Assembly (NCBI GenBank): GCA_964527775.1
Contig: CAZGQS010000009.1
Span: 10,887-74,886 of the forward strand
From: VMCP01 sp964527775
Lineage (GTDB): Bacteria; Bacteroidota; Bacteroidia; NS11-12g; UBA955
Reading direction: 5' to 3'
DNA length: 64,000 nucleotides
Part shown: one piece after another, positions 42,372 to 50,997 of the stretch
How the letters are laid out: the number at the start of each line of letters is the position of its first letter
Position numbering within the stretch: the stretch's first letter is position 1
Notes under the pieces: model-generated
What the model was told of the DNA's origin: nothing
Seen by the model: only the letters and a program-made list of their open reading frames with translations
Databases searched by the model: none
Made by a program: the position numbers and the translations under genes

Positions 42372-43454
42372 TTAATCTTTTACGAATCGCAACGCACCAC
42401 CCCAAATTTGCATCCAATAAAGTCCAGATGGCAAATTTTCTATGGAATAAGAGTTGTAATTTTCTTCCGTCATTGGCAATCTCTTCAACATGAATGATTG
42501 TCCAACGCTATTAAAAACAGGAAGTTCTTCTGGAGCAACAAAAGGTACAAATGTAGGCACCAAACAAGAAATAGTAATTTTATCAGATGACGGATTGGGA
42601 TGAACAGCCATTGTTTTTGACGTAAAATCTTCTACACCCAAAGGATTAAATCCTCCGCTGCTCAGTCCGTTATATTTATCTCTAAATCTCACTTGGTTTG
42701 GCACAAATTGACTGGTTGGACTCAACTGACCAGAAACTTCCATTACAGGAATCTTTTCTGAAGTTGCAAGCCATTGATAGATGATTTGTTTGCGGGGGAA
42801 ACCTTGTTTAAAAAATTGAGTCTCTATGGTATCTGTTCCGTCTACAAATGTTCTCACCCGTATAACATCGGTATATTCTTTATAAGGCGTTTTGATACTG
42901 CCCCAAGCATCAACCACATTGGTTCTTTTACCTGCTTGTTTAAAACTAAAGAGTTGTTGACCCGGAATGGCAAACGTAAACTTGTAAGTACTTACATCTG
43001 AGTCATTGTACTGCAATGGAAATTGGTAAATTTCATCTTCGTCTTCATACATGCTCGCCAAAGGAATACCAGTGTATGAATAACCCAATCCTTCTGCTTT
43101 AAACACAGAATTTGACGCAGTATAAAATGAGTAGACATTGGTAAATGTAATGGGACCTCCACCAATGGTATCAGCTGTTTTCAAACCCGTTTGCCCAAAG
43201 AAATAAAAAGCATAAGGGGTTTTAGCTGCGCTCTGATATTGTCTTAACTCTGAAGTTTGAGCCTCTAATTTGGAAAAATCCCAAGATTGACTTGCTCCAC
43301 TTTTCATCCAACCCGATGGCAAGTCAGTTGCCAAAGCGGTAGAAAAACGAATGGTATCTCCAGCGGCTGGCATGGAGGATTTTGATATGGTAATTTGGCC
43401 TTTTGCGACGCTCATCAAACCCAACAACAGCCAAAGCATGGAGTGTTTTTTCAT
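42372..43454 (-). CDS. T9SS type A sorting-domain protein of unknown function
   Basis: This 360-residue exported protein has a signal peptide (MKKHSMLWLLLGLMSVAKGQ) and a long domain with ITISKSSMPAAGDTIRFSTA that I do not recognise. The end is a short T9SS type A domain: VHPNPSSDKITISC, then the terminal PSGLYWMQIWGG. It would be secreted and possibly surface-attached. A -7 box TATCTTTG (43462-43469) lies 7 nt before the ATG. Linkage to the transhydrogenase genes is unexplained. Confidence 0.85.
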   Translation of the reverse strand: MKKHSMLWLLLGLMSVAKGQITISKSSMPAAGDTIRFSTALATDLPSGWMKSGASQSWDFSKLEAQTSELRQYQSAAKTPYAFYFFGQTGLKTADTIGGGPITFTNVYSFYTASNSVFKAEGLGYSYTGIPLASMYEDEDEIYQFPLQYNDSDVSTYKFTFAIPGQQLFSFKQAGKRTNVVDAWGSIKTPYKEYTDVIRVRTFVDGTDTIETQFFKQGFPRKQIIYQWLATSEKIPVMEVSGQLSPTSQFVPNQVRFRDKYNGLSSGGFNPLGVEDFTSKTMAVHPNPSSDKITISCLVPTFVPFVAPEELPVFNSVGQSFMLKRLPMTEENYNSYSIENLPSGLYWMQIWGGALRFVKD

Positions 43455-43461
43455 ATTAATT

Positions 43462-43469
43462 CAAAGATA
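43462..43469 (-). promoter_or_regulatory. -7 box TATCTTTG of the T9SS gene
   Basis: On the minus strand TATCTTTG lies 7 nt before the ATG at 43454, predicting a leader of only a few bases. Confidence 0.45.
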
Positions 43470-43510
43470 GTTATAAAACATCATAAAAAAATGCCGATTT
43501 TTGCAGTTCT

Positions 43511-45223
43511 ATGGAAATTCGGTGGACTGCAAAATCACTTCCCAATCAAGAAATTGTAGCTCGGCTTTCCAAGGAATTGAACGTTTCTGAGCCTATGGCA
43601 ACCATCTTGGTGCAACGCGAAATTGACACCTTTGACAAGGCCAAAAACTTCTTCCGACCAGCCCTGAGCGAATTGCATGATCCTTATTTAATGAAGGACA
43701 TGGAATTGGCATATAGACGCATTAAAGATGCCATAAAAGCCCAAGAATCTCTCATGGTTTACGGCGATTATGACGTTGACGGTACTACAGCCGTAAGCCT
43801 AGTCTATTCATACTTTAAAACACTCAATCAAAACATTGAGTACTATATTCCTGATCGTTACAAAGAAGGTTACGGAATCTCTAAAATGGGAATTGACCAT
43901 GCCAAAACCAATGGCGTGACTCTAATCATTGCTCTTGATTGTGGAATCCGTTCGAACGAATTGGTTGATTATGCAAAATCCATAGGCATTGATTTCATCA
44001 TTTGTGATCACCACCTTCCTGGTGCTGAGTTGCCCAATGCCGTTGCCATCCTCAATCCCAAAAGAAAAGATTGTGATTACCCCTATAAAGAACTTTCTGG
44101 TGCCGGAATTGGCTTCAAACTCCTTCAGGGTTACTCCAAGCGCGAAGGCTTCTCTGAAGACAAAGCCATGGAGTACATTGACCTTGTGGCTGTGAGTATT
44201 GCCGCCGACATGGTAGATATGAGAGGTGAAAATAGAATTCTTGCTTACTACGGACTTAAAAAGCTCAATGAAAATCCGTCCTTAGGTTTGCAAGCACTCA
44301 TGGATGGAGGCCCTAAAAAACAGTCCTACAGCATTCAAGACATCGTCTTCGGAATTGGACCTAAAATCAATGCAGCAGGTCGAATTTCAGATGCCAAAGC
44401 CGCTGTAAGAGTCCTCATCGAAACAGAATACACCAAAGCCATGCAATTGTCGCGCGTGTTAAACGACCGCAACGATGAACGCAAAGAACTAGATACCGAT
44501 ATTACAAAAACGGCCATTGAATTGATCAATTCGCATCCAGACATGGCCAACCGCAGAAGTGTGGTCATTAAAGGTGATGAATGGCATAAAGGCGTGATTG
44601 GAATTGTTGCAAGCCGAATGGTTGAGCAATATTACAAACCCACCATTGTGTTTTCACTCAATGACGGTATGCTAACAGGCTCTGCCCGCAGTGTTAAGAA
44701 TTTTGACATCCACGAAGCCATCACTCAATGTTCTGATTTGGTTGAGCAGTTCGGGGGACATAAATACGCCGCGGGATTGAGCTTAAAGGCTGAAAATTTC
44801 GATGCATTCGTTGAAAAATTTGAGGCGCTAGTTGCTCGTGATATTCTAAATACATCTTTAACCCCAGAAGTAGAATACGATTTAGAAATTGACATTGATA
44901 GCATAACTCCGAATATGATGAAGCTCATTGGGCAAATGTCGCCGTTCGGACCAGGAAACCCCCAGCCTATCTTCATGTCTCAACGACTTAAATCGAATAA
45001 CAGTCCACGAATATTAAAGGACAAGCATCTGAAATTACAGCTTCAACAAAATAATAGCCGTTTCATGATTGATGGAATAGGATTTGGTTTGGCTGAGCAA
45101 TTACCCATAGTAACCAATGGTGCCATATTTGATGCATGTTATTGCATTGAGGAGAACTTCTACAACGGACAAGTTAAGCTTCAGTTGCGTTTGCGCGACT
45201 TAAGAAATACTCGCACATCGTAA
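43511..45223 (+). CDS. recJ: Single-stranded-DNA exonuclease RecJ
   Basis: RecJ is the 5'-3' single-strand exonuclease used in recombination and repair. The DHH domain includes VYGDYDVDGTTAVSL, ALDCGIRSNEL, FIICDHHLPGAELP and the DHHA1 block with GSARSVKNFDIHEAI and QFGGHKYAAGLSL. At 570 residues the length is normal. The 3' end overlaps the convergent glycosyltransferase gene by 43 bp. Confidence 0.96.
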   Translation: MEIRWTAKSLPNQEIVARLSKELNVSEPMATILVQREIDTFDKAKNFFRPALSELHDPYLMKDMELAYRRIKDAIKAQESLMVYGDYDVDGTTAVSLVYSYFKTLNQNIEYYIPDRYKEGYGISKMGIDHAKTNGVTLIIALDCGIRSNELVDYAKSIGIDFIICDHHLPGAELPNAVAILNPKRKDCDYPYKELSGAGIGFKLLQGYSKREGFSEDKAMEYIDLVAVSIAADMVDMRGENRILAYYGLKKLNENPSLGLQALMDGGPKKQSYSIQDIVFGIGPKINAAGRISDAKAAVRVLIETEYTKAMQLSRVLNDRNDERKELDTDITKTAIELINSHPDMANRRSVVIKGDEWHKGVIGIVASRMVEQYYKPTIVFSLNDGMLTGSARSVKNFDIHEAITQCSDLVEQFGGHKYAAGLSLKAENFDAFVEKFEALVARDILNTSLTPEVEYDLEIDIDSITPNMMKLIGQMSPFGPGNPQPIFMSQRLKSNNSPRILKDKHLKLQLQQNNSRFMIDGIGFGLAEQLPIVTNGAIFDACYCIEENFYNGQVKLQLRLRDLRNTRTS

Positions 45224-46692
45224 ATAGAATCTTTTTCAGACGGGAAATAAGCTATTTCCTTATACCCTTCTAGGGCTCTCATATCATTCAATGGCATGGG
45301 TGCATCTCTGCGGGCATGGAAATTATCCCAAATAACTACTAAAGAGTCGGGCAACCAGTCATAACCGGTCCTCTTATCTATACTCCAAATGTAAAACGTG
45401 GAGGCGTCATTAAGGTTGCTTGCATCAAAAAATGGATCGAGATCGCGTTTAACATTGATTTGCGGAATTTGATGAACCAAAGGCAACTTCTTATAGCCTG
45501 CAGAATCAATGAAACTAAATGCTTTTTCCAGGTTTTTATTGCCAGGAAACCCTTCAATTGGGGATAGACTATTCCATTTCCAAGGATAAGGCATTTGAGC
45601 ACCTGGAAATGCAATAAAAAAACAACCCAACGAGGTTAAAACTTTTAATGAAATATTGATGAATCTTACATCGTAAGACATCATTCTATGAATGGAAAAT
45701 TGAGCAATCAATGCTGATACAGGAGCGACAGCCATAAAAACCCGATGTAGTCCATGCGACCCCATAGTACCTGTCCACCAGATGAAACTGTGCACAAATC
45801 CATATCCCAAGAAAAGGGGCAACCAAAGCCAGACCAATAACTGACTCATTTCGTGAGGGGTTTTATTCTGCAGGCGCTGAACAACATACTGAATGCTCAA
45901 AAACAGAGCAAAAGCCATGAGAATGGTGATCCAAATTCCGGTAATGTAGCGTTGAGATTCAATATAATGTAAAAATGAGCCGTGCCCAGGATCAAAAACG
46001 CCTTCTTTTTCAAACTTGATGTATGGATTGTGAGTAAAGAAATAATCCCATTCCTTGGTGATTATGGCACCTAGAATAGCAAAAACCAGGGTACCTGAGA
46101 ATAGCCAATATAAACTTTTCCATTGCTTGCGGGAGACAACATAGGGAACAATACAAGCAATCATGACCAACCCTTCACTTCTTACCAAGGGCAAAAAAGA
46201 AGCGACAATCAAAGCTGTTTTGAATCGATGGGAAGCAAACAAATACAAAATCACACTCAGAACGAGAGCGTTTGTTGGTTCGGTAAGTGCTGAATATACA
46301 TTTGCCAGAACAACAGGCTGTAAACCGACGAGAAGTACTAACGTCCATGGGTTTCTCATACCTAGTTTACGGCCGGTAAGATAGGTCATCCAAGCAGCCC
46401 CAAGGGTAGCAACCATATTTAATGCATATACAGCGTCAATAGATATTTGAGCAAATGGAGCGGCAAGAATGGTAAAAAACGGTTTTGCCCACAAATCGAG
46501 CATGAGCTCAGGGTGTTTAAAACACCAGCGCGCAAATAAATAGTGATTCCAAGAATCTTGTCCACCTGCTGGATCTTCAGCGGTAAAGGCAACACCCAAG
46601 TAAACCAACGTTATTCCCAGTAAGGCAACAATGGCTGCACTGGAATTTCTGCGGACTTTAAAAAAGTTTGACCACAAAGTTTTTTGGGACAT
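45181..46692 (-). CDS. Multi-membrane-spanning glycosyltransferase-like protein (GT-C fold)
   Basis: This 503-residue protein has roughly ten membrane helices and a soluble C-terminus. The first loop contains the acidic stretch EDPAGGQDSWNHYLFARWC, the position where GT-C transferases (GT39/PMT-like) hold their catalytic acid. It probably transfers sugar from a lipid-linked donor to protein or lipid on the periplasmic side. Substrate and family number are not determined. A terminator lies just upstream, separating it from the leucine dehydrogenase unit. Confidence 0.72.
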   Translation of the reverse strand: MSQKTLWSNFFKVRRNSSAAIVALLGITLVYLGVAFTAEDPAGGQDSWNHYLFARWCFKHPELMLDLWAKPFFTILAAPFAQISIDAVYALNMVATLGAAWMTYLTGRKLGMRNPWTLVLLVGLQPVVLANVYSALTEPTNALVLSVILYLFASHRFKTALIVASFLPLVRSEGLVMIACIVPYVVSRKQWKSLYWLFSGTLVFAILGAIITKEWDYFFTHNPYIKFEKEGVFDPGHGSFLHYIESQRYITGIWITILMAFALFLSIQYVVQRLQNKTPHEMSQLLVWLWLPLFLGYGFVHSFIWWTGTMGSHGLHRVFMAVAPVSALIAQFSIHRMMSYDVRFINISLKVLTSLGCFFIAFPGAQMPYPWKWNSLSPIEGFPGNKNLEKAFSFIDSAGYKKLPLVHQIPQINVKRDLDPFFDASNLNDASTFYIWSIDKRTGYDWLPDSLVVIWDNFHARRDAPMPLNDMRALEGYKEIAYFPSEKDSIYDVRVFLKSRKRN

Positions 46693-46707
46693 AAGGCGAA
46701 AATAAAA

Positions 46708-46734
46708 GAAAAGCCCCGAATTCGGGGCTTTTTA
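46708..46734. terminator. Rho-independent terminator, 20-bp perfect palindrome
   Basis: AAGCCCCGAATTCGGGGCTT (46711-46730) is a perfect palindrome flanked by A- and T-runs. It lies between the leucine dehydrogenase stop and the glycosyltransferase start; it would terminate the dehydrogenase transcript. Confidence 0.9.
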
Positions 46735-46761
46735 TAAAATTAAAATGTGTGTAATTTTAAA

Positions 46762-47865
46762 TTAATAAGTGCTCTTCACCAACATCATATCATTGATGCG
46801 CTTTTCAGCGTGCTTAATAGCTGCAATTTGGTTATTGATATTGTGATCAACGGCCATTTTATTGATATCAAGAATGGTTTGGTAAATGTTTTCTGTTTGT
46901 GCCAAGGCTCTCTCTCTAACATACCCAGTATATTCAGAGTAAACGTTGATAAGTCCGCCAGAATTAATCACAAAATCAGGAGCATAAATAATGCCCATTT
47001 CTTTCAATTTATCGCCGTGAACTTTTTCGTCTTCCAATTGGTTATTGGCAGCACCTGCAATGATTTGACACTTTAATTTTGAGATGGTATTTTCGTTCAA
47101 AATACCTCCCAAAGCACAAGGTGCAAATACATCAACATCTAAACCAATCATATCATCAATGGAAACAACAATTGCTCCAAATTCGTTGGCAGCTTTAGCT
47201 AAAACGTCTTGGTTGATGTCGGCAACATAAAGCTTCACACCTTCTTTATGAAGATATTCCAATAAATGCCAACCCACTTTACCAATACCTAAAACGGCTA
47301 CACTTTTACCTTCTAGAGAATCAGTACCGTATGCAATCTTTGCAGATGCTTTAATACCCATGTAAGTACCATAAGCAGTAACTGGAGAAGGATCTCCGCC
47401 GCCACCCATTGATTCTGGCAAACCTACAACGTGATCTGTTTCCATTTGCACGTACTCCATATCTTTGGTGGTGGTTCCAACATCTTCAGCGGTAATGTAC
47501 TTACCGTTTAAATTATTGACAAAACGACCAAATTTTCTCATCAAAGCTTCGCTTTTTTGAGTTTTTGGATCGCCAATGATCACTGCTTTTGCACCGCCCA
47601 AGTTCAAACCAGCAACGGCCGCCTTGTAGGTCATTCCGCGTGACAATCTTAAAGCGTCTCTTACGGCATCTTTTTCGTGCTCGTAATACCACATCCTCGT
47701 ACCACCCAACCCAGGACCCAACACGGTATTGTGAATAGCAATGATTGCTTTCAAACCGGTTGCGTTGTCTTGACAAAAAACGATTTGCTCGTGGTTGGTT
47801 GATTCTAATCCTGCAAATAAGTCGAACTGAGTCGCAGGTTTTGTTTCAAATTGAACGTCTGCCAT
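46762..47865 (-). CDS. Leucine/phenylalanine/valine-type amino-acid dehydrogenase
   Basis: This NAD-dependent enzyme deaminates branched-chain amino acids. The 367-residue protein has LGGTRMWYY, AAVAGLNLGGAKAVIIGDP (the active-site Lys region), a TAEDVGT block and the Rossmann motif VAVLGIGKVGWHLLEYL. Family blocks suggest leucine dehydrogenase, but the exact substrate is inference. I use ATG 47865 (MADVQFETK). A -7 box TAAATTTG at 47878-47885 is 12 nt before it. Confidence 0.9.
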   Translation of the reverse strand: MADVQFETKPATQFDLFAGLESTNHEQIVFCQDNATGLKAIIAIHNTVLGPGLGGTRMWYYEHEKDAVRDALRLSRGMTYKAAVAGLNLGGAKAVIIGDPKTQKSEALMRKFGRFVNNLNGKYITAEDVGTTTKDMEYVQMETDHVVGLPESMGGGGDPSPVTAYGTYMGIKASAKIAYGTDSLEGKSVAVLGIGKVGWHLLEYLHKEGVKLYVADINQDVLAKAANEFGAIVVSIDDMIGLDVDVFAPCALGGILNENTISKLKCQIIAGAANNQLEDEKVHGDKLKEMGIIYAPDFVINSGGLINVYSEYTGYVRERALAQTENIYQTILDINKMAVDHNINNQIAAIKHAEKRINDMMLVKSTY

Positions 47866-47877
47866 TGAATTAAAGTG

Positions 47878-47885
47878 CAAATTTA
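47878..47885 (-). promoter_or_regulatory. -7 box TAAATTTG of the leucine dehydrogenase gene
   Basis: TAAATTTG on the minus strand lies 12 nt before the ATG at 47865. Confidence 0.45.
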
Positions 47886-47933
47886 ACCTTTTTTTCTTTA
47901 AAATTATTGATTTTCAAAGTGTCAGAATGACAC

Positions 47934-48932
47934 TTACACCCTTGATGGTATTGGTCTTGGCGCGAATTTCTTGCATTCATGGGCAATTGCGCGAATATGA
48001 TCTGGGGTGGTTCCACAGCAACCTCCCACAATATTGACCCAGCCATGACTGCACCACTCCGCAATTACGTTTGCCATTCCCTCAGGACTGTCATCGTATT
48101 CTCCAAATTCATTGGGTAACCCAGCGTTTGGATAACAACTCACAAATACTTCAGATACCCTTGAAAGTTCCTCCACATATTGACGCATTTGATCAGCGCC
48201 CAAAGCACAATTTAGTCCTACACTCAACAAATTACCGTGAGAAATGCTGTTGTAAAAGGCCTCTGTTGTTTGTCCGCTCAGCGTCCTTCCAGATGCATCG
48301 GTAATGGTGCCGCTTACCATCAATGGAATATCTAGTCCTCTCTCCTCTTTAATGGTATTGATTGCGTACAATGCTGCTTTGCAATTCAATGTATCGAAAA
48401 CGGTTTCTACCAAAAGTAAATCCGCACCAGCATCAATCAAGGCCAAAACTTGTTCAGTATATGCTTCAACGAGTTCGTCAAAGGTTACACCTCGATAACC
48501 TGGATTGTTGACATCTGGACTTAAACTAGCGGTTTTATTGGTTGGGCCAATAGCTCCTGCGATGAAAATAGGTCTTTCACCAAACTCTTGAACGTATTCT
48601 TCCCTCGCCGCATTTGCCACTTTAACTGCTTCTACATTGAGTTCAATCACCCATTTTTGCATGTGATAATCGCCCATAGATATGGAATTGGCGTTGAACG
48701 TATTGGTTTCCAAAATATCGGCTCCCGCTTTCAAGAAATCTTTGTGAATCTCTTTAATGATTTGAGGTTGTGTTATCACCAATAAATCATTATTCCCTTT
48801 CAGAGGATGCTCATAATCGGCAAATTTCTCGCCGCGGTAATCTTCTTCTGACAGTTTGTGCTTCTGGATCATGGTGCCCATAGCACCGTCAATGATTACT
48901 ATCCGTTCATTCAATAATTGATGAATACTCAT
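47934..48932 (-). CDS. Homocysteine-binding half of methionine synthase (split MetH)
   Basis: This 332-residue protein is the homocysteine S-methyltransferase module of cobalamin-dependent MetH: DGAMGTMIQKHKLSEEDYRG, ETNTFNANSISMGDY, IAGAIGPTNKTASLSP, and the zinc Cys ligands in LNCALG and GGCCGTTPDHI. The folate-binding, cobalamin and activation domains are absent. In many Bacteroidota metH is split and the two halves are adjacent, but here the next gene downstream is an amino-acid dehydrogenase. The other half should be elsewhere in the genome. Confidence 0.92.
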   Translation of the reverse strand: MSIHQLLNERIVIIDGAMGTMIQKHKLSEEDYRGEKFADYEHPLKGNNDLLVITQPQIIKEIHKDFLKAGADILETNTFNANSISMGDYHMQKWVIELNVEAVKVANAAREEYVQEFGERPIFIAGAIGPTNKTASLSPDVNNPGYRGVTFDELVEAYTEQVLALIDAGADLLLVETVFDTLNCKAALYAINTIKEERGLDIPLMVSGTITDASGRTLSGQTTEAFYNSISHGNLLSVGLNCALGADQMRQYVEELSRVSEVFVSCYPNAGLPNEFGEYDDSPEGMANVIAEWCSHGWVNIVGGCCGTTPDHIRAIAHECKKFAPRPIPSRV

Positions 48933-48933
48933 G

Positions 48934-49806
48934 TTATTTTAAAATTGTATCGCTTTTCAGCGTAATAAAAACTCCTTTAAACAATGATTCTATTTGATTT
49001 CCTGGGGACGGAAATTCTTGTCCTAATGATTGATAAATCTGAGTAAAAGGACCGTTCACTGAGAATTTCACTTCTTTAGGCTCTGATTTTTCTTTGAGTG
49101 AAGCCATTAATTCTTTTGGCAACTGATTTGGTTGAAAATGATAACCAAAGACTTTTTCAGGAGCACTTGAGTTGTAAGCTATGAATTGGGCTTTTGCGTC
49201 ATACAATGCTTGCAAACCAGGATTGGTTATAAATCCATCAGATCTACCTGAAAAAACATCTTTGAGGGCAAACTTGAGTGATTCATCGCTTATAGTTGAA
49301 TCAATGGGCTTGGCAAAAACCAAAACTTTATGTTTAAAGGCAAAATACACAGGTGAACCCACTACTTTAACTAGGTTATAGGTACCCAAGTCCATTTTAT
49401 TGGAAATCAGGTTCTGTTTCTTTAGTGTATCACAGAAACTACTGAATGATTCTTCAGAAGTCAAGGTAAAAGCAAAGAATTGCGCTTCTTTGGTTTTAAA
49501 ATACACTACATCTGAGAATAGCGCTATACCCGGTTCAGCGGGTTTATCACAATGCGAAAATACGGCCCAACTTCCTACCAAATTTGAAATACTGTCAATG
49601 AAACTTGTGGGTTTAGCCGACGCAAAATCATCTCTAAATTTACGTGTTTGAAAATGAACAAATTGTTCCACCTTAGCAGGAACAATAACGGGCAAACTAG
49701 AGCGAGAAGTAAAATTAAAGTAGAGATAAATACCGAATGCTACCACGGTTATAGTAATGATAACCATCAATGAAAGCGCGGTTCTTCTGAAGCCTCTAGA
49801 ATCCAT
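48934..49806 (-). CDS. Single-pass membrane protein of unknown function
   Basis: The protein begins MDSRGFRRTALSL and continues with one membrane helix (VIITITVVAFGIYLYFNF), leaving a roughly 250-residue domain outside the membrane. That domain contains FFAFTLTSEESFSSFCDTL and resembles no family I recognise. The start at ATG 49806 is supported by a -7 box TATCTTTG only 4 nt upstream. Its stop is 1 nt before the metH half, with which it is probably co-transcribed. Confidence 0.72.
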   Translation of the reverse strand: MDSRGFRRTALSLMVIITITVVAFGIYLYFNFTSRSSLPVIVPAKVEQFVHFQTRKFRDDFASAKPTSFIDSISNLVGSWAVFSHCDKPAEPGIALFSDVVYFKTKEAQFFAFTLTSEESFSSFCDTLKKQNLISNKMDLGTYNLVKVVGSPVYFAFKHKVLVFAKPIDSTISDESLKFALKDVFSGRSDGFITNPGLQALYDAKAQFIAYNSSAPEKVFGYHFQPNQLPKELMASLKEKSEPKEVKFSVNGPFTQIYQSLGQEFPSPGNQIESLFKGVFITLKSDTILK

Positions 49807-49810
49807 GGTG

Positions 49811-49818
49811 CAAAGATA
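49811..49818 (-). promoter_or_regulatory. -7 box TATCTTTG 4 nt from start codon
   Basis: TATCTTTG on the minus strand lies exactly 4 nt before ATG 49806, the same arrangement as at purH, hemW, the transaldolase and the lipoprotein at 61503. Confidence 0.5.
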
Positions 49819-49856
49819 CAACAGATAAAGGGCAAACTTTTCTGTAATAAAAACAA

Positions 49857-49882
49857 AAAAGGCCGACAAAAGCCGGCCTTTT
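49857..49882 (-). terminator. Terminator of the Cys-repeat gene
   Basis: A stem GGCCG/CGGCC (49861-49865 and 49874-49878) extended by AAAA/TTTT pairs forms a compact hairpin, flanked by A-runs on the left. It lies downstream of the Cys-repeat gene stop at 49903. Confidence 0.85.
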
Positions 49883-49902
49883 CTATAAAATGTATTGAAA
49901 GA

Positions 49903-50286
49903 TTATTCTTTGGTTTTAGCGTCACCTGCTTTTTTGCAACAAGCTTTGGCTTCGCCGTCTTTAGAACACTCTTTTTTTGCAGCGCCTTCTGCAGAAGCGG
50001 TTGCACTAGCACCGTCTTTCTTGCAACAAGCCTTAGCTTCGCCACCTTTAGAACATTCTTTTTTAGCTGCACCTTCGGTTGAAGCAGTGGTTGTTTTTTT
50101 GCAACAAGCTTTTGCTTCAGCACCCGCATTGGTGCACTCTTTTTTTACTTCACCATTTGCGTTTTTACACTCGGCTTTAACTTCACCGTTTGTGTTTTTG
50201 CACTCAGCTTTAACTGTTTCTGTTTGAGCGAATGATACTGTGGCAAAACCTACGGTAATGGCCAACAATGCAAAGAATTTTTTCAT
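49903..50286 (-). CDS. Small exported Cys/Lys-rich tandem-repeat protein
   Basis: This 127-residue protein has a signal peptide (MKKFFALLAITVGFATVSFA) and a mature part made almost wholly of repeats. Three copies of an ECxN-type unit (AECKNTNGEV, AECKNANGEV, KECTNAG) are followed by three longer ones, each centred on AKACCKK and two preceded by GAAKKECSK. Eleven Cys, mostly as CC pairs, lie amid Lys, Glu and Ala. The pattern suggests a periplasmic metal or thiol buffer, but this is inference; no family is recognised. A strong terminator follows. Confidence 0.8.
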   Translation of the reverse strand: MKKFFALLAITVGFATVSFAQTETVKAECKNTNGEVKAECKNANGEVKKECTNAGAEAKACCKKTTTASTEGAAKKECSKGGEAKACCKKDGASATASAEGAAKKECSKDGEAKACCKKAGDAKTKE

Positions 50287-50324
50287 TTGTATAAAATTTT
50301 AATTAGTACGAATATACGCTATCT

Positions 50325-50981
50325 CTATGGGAATTTAGCAATGACCGTCTCGCCGCCTGTCGTTTTTTGGTCAAGTTTCACCGTAATTTCGGCCGTCAAG
50401 GGCAAATAAATATCCACTCTTGAACCAAACTTGATAAATCCAAACTCTTTGCCGGCTTTGGCCTTATGCCCTTCTTTGGCATAACAAACAATACGTTTAG
50501 CCAATGCACCTGCAATTTGTCTGAAGAGAATGATACCGTGTTCGTTTTTGACAGCCACAGTAGTTCTTTCATTTTCGGTTGAACTTTTTGGATGCCATGC
50601 CACCAAGTATTTACCTGGATGGTATTTTTCGTACACCACATTTCCTGCAACCGGATATCGGTTTACGTGAACATTGATAGGTGACATGAAAATACTCACT
50701 TGTTTGCATTTTCCTTTGATAAATTCTGGTTCATCAACCTCTTCAATGACAACCACCTTACCATCGGCTGGTGCGATGACTAAATCATCGTCTTGAGGGG
50801 TATCTCGATTGGGGTGACGAAAGAATTGCACAATGGCAATAAAAAACAAGATAGACAATCCGAAAACTACCTGGGTGTACCAGGCACCTTCAAACCAGTA
50901 ACTCAATGGCGCGTTGATTAAAACCAAAGCAGCCATGGTATAAAAAATGATGGAGTAACCTTCTCTGTGAATTCTGATCAT
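50325..50981 (-). CDS. psd: Phosphatidylserine decarboxylase (short type)
   Basis: Psd converts phosphatidylserine to phosphatidylethanolamine in the inner membrane. The 218-residue chain has an N-terminal membrane region (IIFYTMAALVLINAPLSYW and FGLSILFFIAIVQFF), the domain block VIAPADGKVVVIEEV, SIFMSPINVHVNRYPV, and the self-cleavage region FIKFGSRVDIYLP, where Gly-Ser yields the pyruvoyl group. It begins 16 nt after gdhA and may be co-transcribed. Confidence 0.93.
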   Translation of the reverse strand: MIRIHREGYSIIFYTMAALVLINAPLSYWFEGAWYTQVVFGLSILFFIAIVQFFRHPNRDTPQDDDLVIAPADGKVVVIEEVDEPEFIKGKCKQVSIFMSPINVHVNRYPVAGNVVYEKYHPGKYLVAWHPKSSTENERTTVAVKNEHGIILFRQIAGALAKRIVCYAKEGHKAKAGKEFGFIKFGSRVDIYLPLTAEITVKLDQKTTGGETVIAKFP

Positions 50982-50997
50982 TGAAAATATAACTAAA

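Noticed and set aside
49861..50227. Plus-strand frames opposite the Cys-repeat gene
   Set aside because: The repeats open several frames on the other strand; only the minus-strand frame has a signal peptide and terminator.
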